From: ECT2AJA-044 sp965262845 | GTDB lineage: Bacteria > Bacteroidota > Bacteroidia > Flavobacteriales > ECT2AJA-044 | Direction: 5' to 3' | Length of the DNA stretch: 64,000 nt | Assembly (NCBI GenBank): GCA_965262845.1 | Contig: CBDHFX010000001.1 | Location: 434,001 to 498,000, forward strand | Part shown: positions 61,648 through 64,000 of the stretch, piece by piece | Layout: each line of letters begins with the position of its first letter | How positions within the stretch are numbered: position 1 is the first letter of the stretch | Translations under genes and position numbers: made by a program | The notes under the pieces: model-generated | Told to the model about the DNA's origin: nothing | Databases searched by the model: none | Seen by the model: the letters and a program-made list of their open reading frames with translations, nothing else

Positions 61648-62658
61648 TTACCGGACCAGTGCTTTGAATCCCGGAGACTGATATATTTTCTGCTCTCCAC
61701 CCGAATCACTGTACACGAACAGGGCGTCCAGGTCATTGCGCGCTTCCACGAATTCAATTGCGGCATCAACCCCCATGACCATAAAGGCCGTGGCATATCC
61801 GTCCGCATCCATAGCCTTGTCCGCAACCACCGTGGTGCTCAAGAGAGCTTGCTGCACCGGGTATCCGCTTAGTGGATCGATCGTGTGGACGTATTTTTGT
61901 CCGGTCTCCTCATCAACCCGAAACTTGCGGTAGTTTCCGGATGTTGCCAGAGATCTGCCAGACAGGGCCACAACGGCCTGGAAGGTATCTTTTTCCCGTT
62001 CCTTGATCGGCTTGTCAATGCCCACCTGCCAGACGCGTCCTTCCGCGTTCACGCCTTTCGCGCGGAGTTCTCCACCCACTTCCACCAGATAATCATTCAC
62101 TCCCCTGGACTCAAGGAATTCGGCCAGCAGATCCACTGTATAGCCCTGGGCAATTGCGTTGAAATCGAATACCACTCCGTAAGGATCGGTCCGGACCTTA
62201 CCTTTCTCGATCCGGACGTTATCCATTCCTATATATTGCATCATGCTATCGACCTGTGCACTGTCAGGCCATGTCGGACCGGTTGGGCCAAAACCATAGG
62301 CATTCACCAGCGCTCCTACCGTTGGGTCGAACCGGTGGCCGGTTTCACGATGGATTTCCTTTGCTTTATTGAATACTTCGACAAAAAGTGGATCCACACG
62401 AACCGAGGTGTCGCCTGCATTTAATTGTGAAATGATCGAATTTTGATACCACGGATTCATGCTGTTATCCACCGCACGGAATATGGAATCAATTTCCTCC
62501 TCGAAAGAGGCCTCCCCTTGTGTCACGATCGTGGTGATCTGGTAGGTCGTTCCCTGAGCCTTTCCCTGGTAGCGAACCGTTTGTCCTTTGGGCTGCACAT
62601 TACAGGCAAACGGAAGTATAAAAACGACAGGAATAGTGAGGAAGCGGAAATCCGGCAT
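61648..62658 (-). CDS. apbE: FAD:protein FMN transferase ApbE
   Basis: Attaches FMN covalently to Thr in NqrB and NqrC of the sodium pump. 336 residues, lipoprotein signal ending FILPFAC. GTTYQITTIV, GHRFDPTVGALVNAYGFGPT, VEVGGELRAKG, and near the end VHTIDPLSGYPVQ with DADGYATAFMVMG (the Mg/FAD site) are all visible. The ATG at 62658 is chosen for the signal peptide; it sits 25 bp after nqrF, so it is the last gene of the nqr operon. Confidence 0.94.
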   Translation of the reverse strand: MPDFRFLTIPVVFILPFACNVQPKGQTVRYQGKAQGTTYQITTIVTQGEASFEEEIDSIFRAVDNSMNPWYQNSIISQLNAGDTSVRVDPLFVEVFNKAKEIHRETGHRFDPTVGALVNAYGFGPTGPTWPDSAQVDSMMQYIGMDNVRIEKGKVRTDPYGVVFDFNAIAQGYTVDLLAEFLESRGVNDYLVEVGGELRAKGVNAEGRVWQVGIDKPIKEREKDTFQAVVALSGRSLATSGNYRKFRVDEETGQKYVHTIDPLSGYPVQQALLSTTVVADKAMDADGYATAFMVMGVDAAIEFVEARNDLDALFVYSDSGGEQKIYQSPGFKALVR

Positions 62659-62683
62659 AAAACAGGACAGGCTTTTTGCAGAA

Positions 62684-63940
62684 TTAAATTCCGAAGTCGT
62701 CAAAGGCGATATTTTCATCCGGTACCCCGAGGTCGTCAAGCATTTTGAAGACTGCCTCGTTCATCATGGGCGGACCACAGATATAATATTCGATTTCCTC
62801 CGGTTCCGGGTGATGTTTCAAATAATTCCCGAGCACTACCTGGTGGATGAACCCGGTGTATCCGTCCCAGTTGTCCTCAGGGAGCGGCTCGCTCAGGGCA
62901 ATGTGGTAACTGAAGTTATCGAATTCCTTCTCGATCTGACGGAAGTCACCGGTGTAGAAGAGTTCGCGTTTTGAACGGCCACCGTACCAGTATGACACTT
63001 TGCGGTCACGTGTTTTTTCCGTGTGGAACAAGTGGAAGATATGTGAGCGGAGTGGTGCCATTCCCGCTCCACCACCGATGTACAGCATTTCCTTCCTGCT
63101 CTGCTTGATGTGGAAATCTCCGTAAGGACCGGAAATCGTTACCTTATCGCCCGGTTTACGTGAGAACACGTATGAGGAACAAATGCCTGGGTTTACATCC
63201 ATCCAGGTATTTCCGGCGTGGTTCCACGGCGGCGTGGCGATACGGATATTCAACATAATGATGTTTCCTTCCGCCGGGTGGTTCGCCATGGAATAGGCGC
63301 GGAAGATCGGTTCGTCATTTTTCATTTTGAGATCCCAGATACCAAACTTGTCGTAATCCGAACGATACTCCTCACTGATGTTATAAAGATCTTTACTGAA
63401 GTCTACTTCCAGGGGCGGCACATCAACCTGGATATAGCCTCCGGATTCGAAATCCAGGGTCTCATCTTCCGGCAATTTAACCACGAACTCTTTAATAAAG
63501 GTAGCCACATTATCGTTCGAAACAACTTCGCATTCCCACTTCCTGATACCAAAGATCTCTTCCGGCACCTGGATCTTCATATCGTTTTTCACCTTTATCT
63601 GACAACCCAGGCGCCAGTTGTCCTGGATCTCCTTACGTGTGAAATATGGTTTTTCGGTCGGCAAAATTTCACCGCCTCCTTCGAGCACCTGGCATTTACA
63701 CATGGCACAGGTTCCACCTCCTCCGCAGGCTGAAGGCAGGAAGATCTTATTGTTCCCCAGGGTACTCAGAAGGGTGTTTCCCGATTCCACCTTTACTTCC
63801 TGATCTCCGTTGATAGCCAGTGTCACAGGCCCGGAAGGAGCCAATTTTGCTTTGGCCGTCAGCAATACCGCAACAAGCAGCAGGATAACGATAGTAAAAG
63901 CGACGAGGGTAGATACTATGGTAAGTGCACTTAAAAGCAT
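62684..63940 (-). CDS. nqrF: Na+-translocating NADH:quinone reductase subunit F
   Basis: NADH-oxidising entry subunit of the sodium-pumping respiratory complex. 418 residues: an N-terminal membrane helix (about 5-27), a [2Fe-2S] domain with ACGGGGTCAMCKCQV and a fourth Cys in WRLGCQ, the FAD site FRAYSMANHP, and the NADH domain with LYIGGGAGMAPLRSHIF. The C-terminus is YYICGPPMMNEAVFKML and FDDFG. It points to a sodium-based, marine-type energy metabolism. Confidence 0.97.
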   Translation of the reverse strand: MLLSALTIVSTLVAFTIVILLLVAVLLTAKAKLAPSGPVTLAINGDQEVKVESGNTLLSTLGNNKIFLPSACGGGGTCAMCKCQVLEGGGEILPTEKPYFTRKEIQDNWRLGCQIKVKNDMKIQVPEEIFGIRKWECEVVSNDNVATFIKEFVVKLPEDETLDFESGGYIQVDVPPLEVDFSKDLYNISEEYRSDYDKFGIWDLKMKNDEPIFRAYSMANHPAEGNIIMLNIRIATPPWNHAGNTWMDVNPGICSSYVFSRKPGDKVTISGPYGDFHIKQSRKEMLYIGGGAGMAPLRSHIFHLFHTEKTRDRKVSYWYGGRSKRELFYTGDFRQIEKEFDNFSYHIALSEPLPEDNWDGYTGFIHQVVLGNYLKHHPEPEEIEYYICGPPMMNEAVFKMLDDLGVPDENIAFDDFGI

Positions 63941-63960
63941 GCTTTAAGCTATCAGATTAT

Positions 63961-64000
63961 TTACAATTCTATTCCCATAAAACTCATAAAGGCGATCCCC
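63961..64000 (-). CDS. nqrE: C-terminal end of nqrE (cut by window edge)
   Basis: The last 12 codons read GIAFMSFMGIEL and a TAA at 63961-63963, matching the end of NqrE, the membrane subunit normally placed before nqrF. Twenty bases separate it from the nqrF start. The rest lies outside the window. Confidence 0.75.
   Translation of the reverse strand, partial: GIAFMSFMGIEL

Noticed and set aside
1..64000. CRISPR arrays, tRNA, rRNA
   Set aside because: No regularly spaced repeats, tRNA-like T-loops with paired arms, or rRNA stretches were found by reading. A covariance-model scan would be needed to exclude small RNAs.

Overview
The window is about 64 kb of a free-living, probably marine, Bacteroidota chromosome (Flavobacteriales/Cryomorphaceae-like or Saprospiria-like; I cannot place it further). 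The evidence is three type IX secretion (T9SS) cargo proteins with C-terminal sorting or gliding-motility domains, Bacteroidota-restricted families (DUF4293, DUF4249, DUF3098, DUF3108), a fused SecDF, the block ftsX-DUF3098-uppP-truB, a Na+-NQR operon, and repeated TAnnTTTG-type promoters instead of E. coli-like ones. Core genes are GC-rich. The accessory genes at 6.7-13.2 kb and 19.4-21.2 kb are visibly AT-rich.

Layout. 0-6.2 kb: ftsY, rho, DUF4293, a YfcE-like phosphodiesterase, truA and an MsbA-like ABC exporter. 6.7-13.3 kb: an accessory island on the minus strand made of three orphan RHS/YD-tip toxin cassettes in tandem. Each cassette has a near-identical leader with its own promoter, a near-identical ~120-codon start (MGCLKLTHNQ...YPFGMLMP...DPRLGR), a different C-terminal toxin domain, and different downstream immunity-type genes. 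13.7-19.4 kb: rRNA pseudouridine synthase, AsmA-like protein, orphan histidine kinase and HemW. 19.4-21.5 kb: a DUF4411 (PIN-like) gene coupled to an XRE-ImmA/IrrE regulator-protease, and an IS3 remnant. 21.6-32.7 kb: a T9SS cargo protein, a DUF4249 lipoprotein with its TonB-dependent receptor, and an RND tripartite efflux operon. 32.7-33.3 kb: a repeat-filled gap. 33.3-41.1 kb: truB-uppP-DUF3098-ftsX, leuS, DUF3108 and an M23 peptidase. 41.1-52.3 kb: a T9SS-domain relic, secDF, an FG-GAP T9SS protein, a DCC-family protein, mdh, an SprB-repeat/gliding-CTD protein and gyrB. 52.5-64 kb: a beta-barrel plus TPR operon, ftsE, two glycosyltransferases, murB, and the end of the nqr operon (nqrE end, nqrF, apbE, and a small Cys protein facing them).

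The most interesting part is the RHS-tip array. None of the cassettes encodes an RHS shell, signal peptide or T9SS domain, yet each has its own TATCTTTG promoter and ATG, so the tips look built for stand-alone expression or for recombination into an RHS gene elsewhere. In cassettes 1 and 3 the toxin domain is out of frame with the tip by one base, each time at a short homopolymer run, while the downstream immunity-type genes stay open. Cassette 2 is intact and carries an unrecognised Gly-rich, probably beta-structured toxin. A ~260-bp repeat with an ACAGAGYTARCTCTGT palindrome lies upstream of cassettes 1 and 3. A third copy lies ~20 kb away in inverted orientation, inside a 316-bp direct-repeat arrangement.

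No tRNA, rRNA, CRISPR array or intact IS was seen. Starts, promoters and family names come from reading the sequence only. No database search was run.
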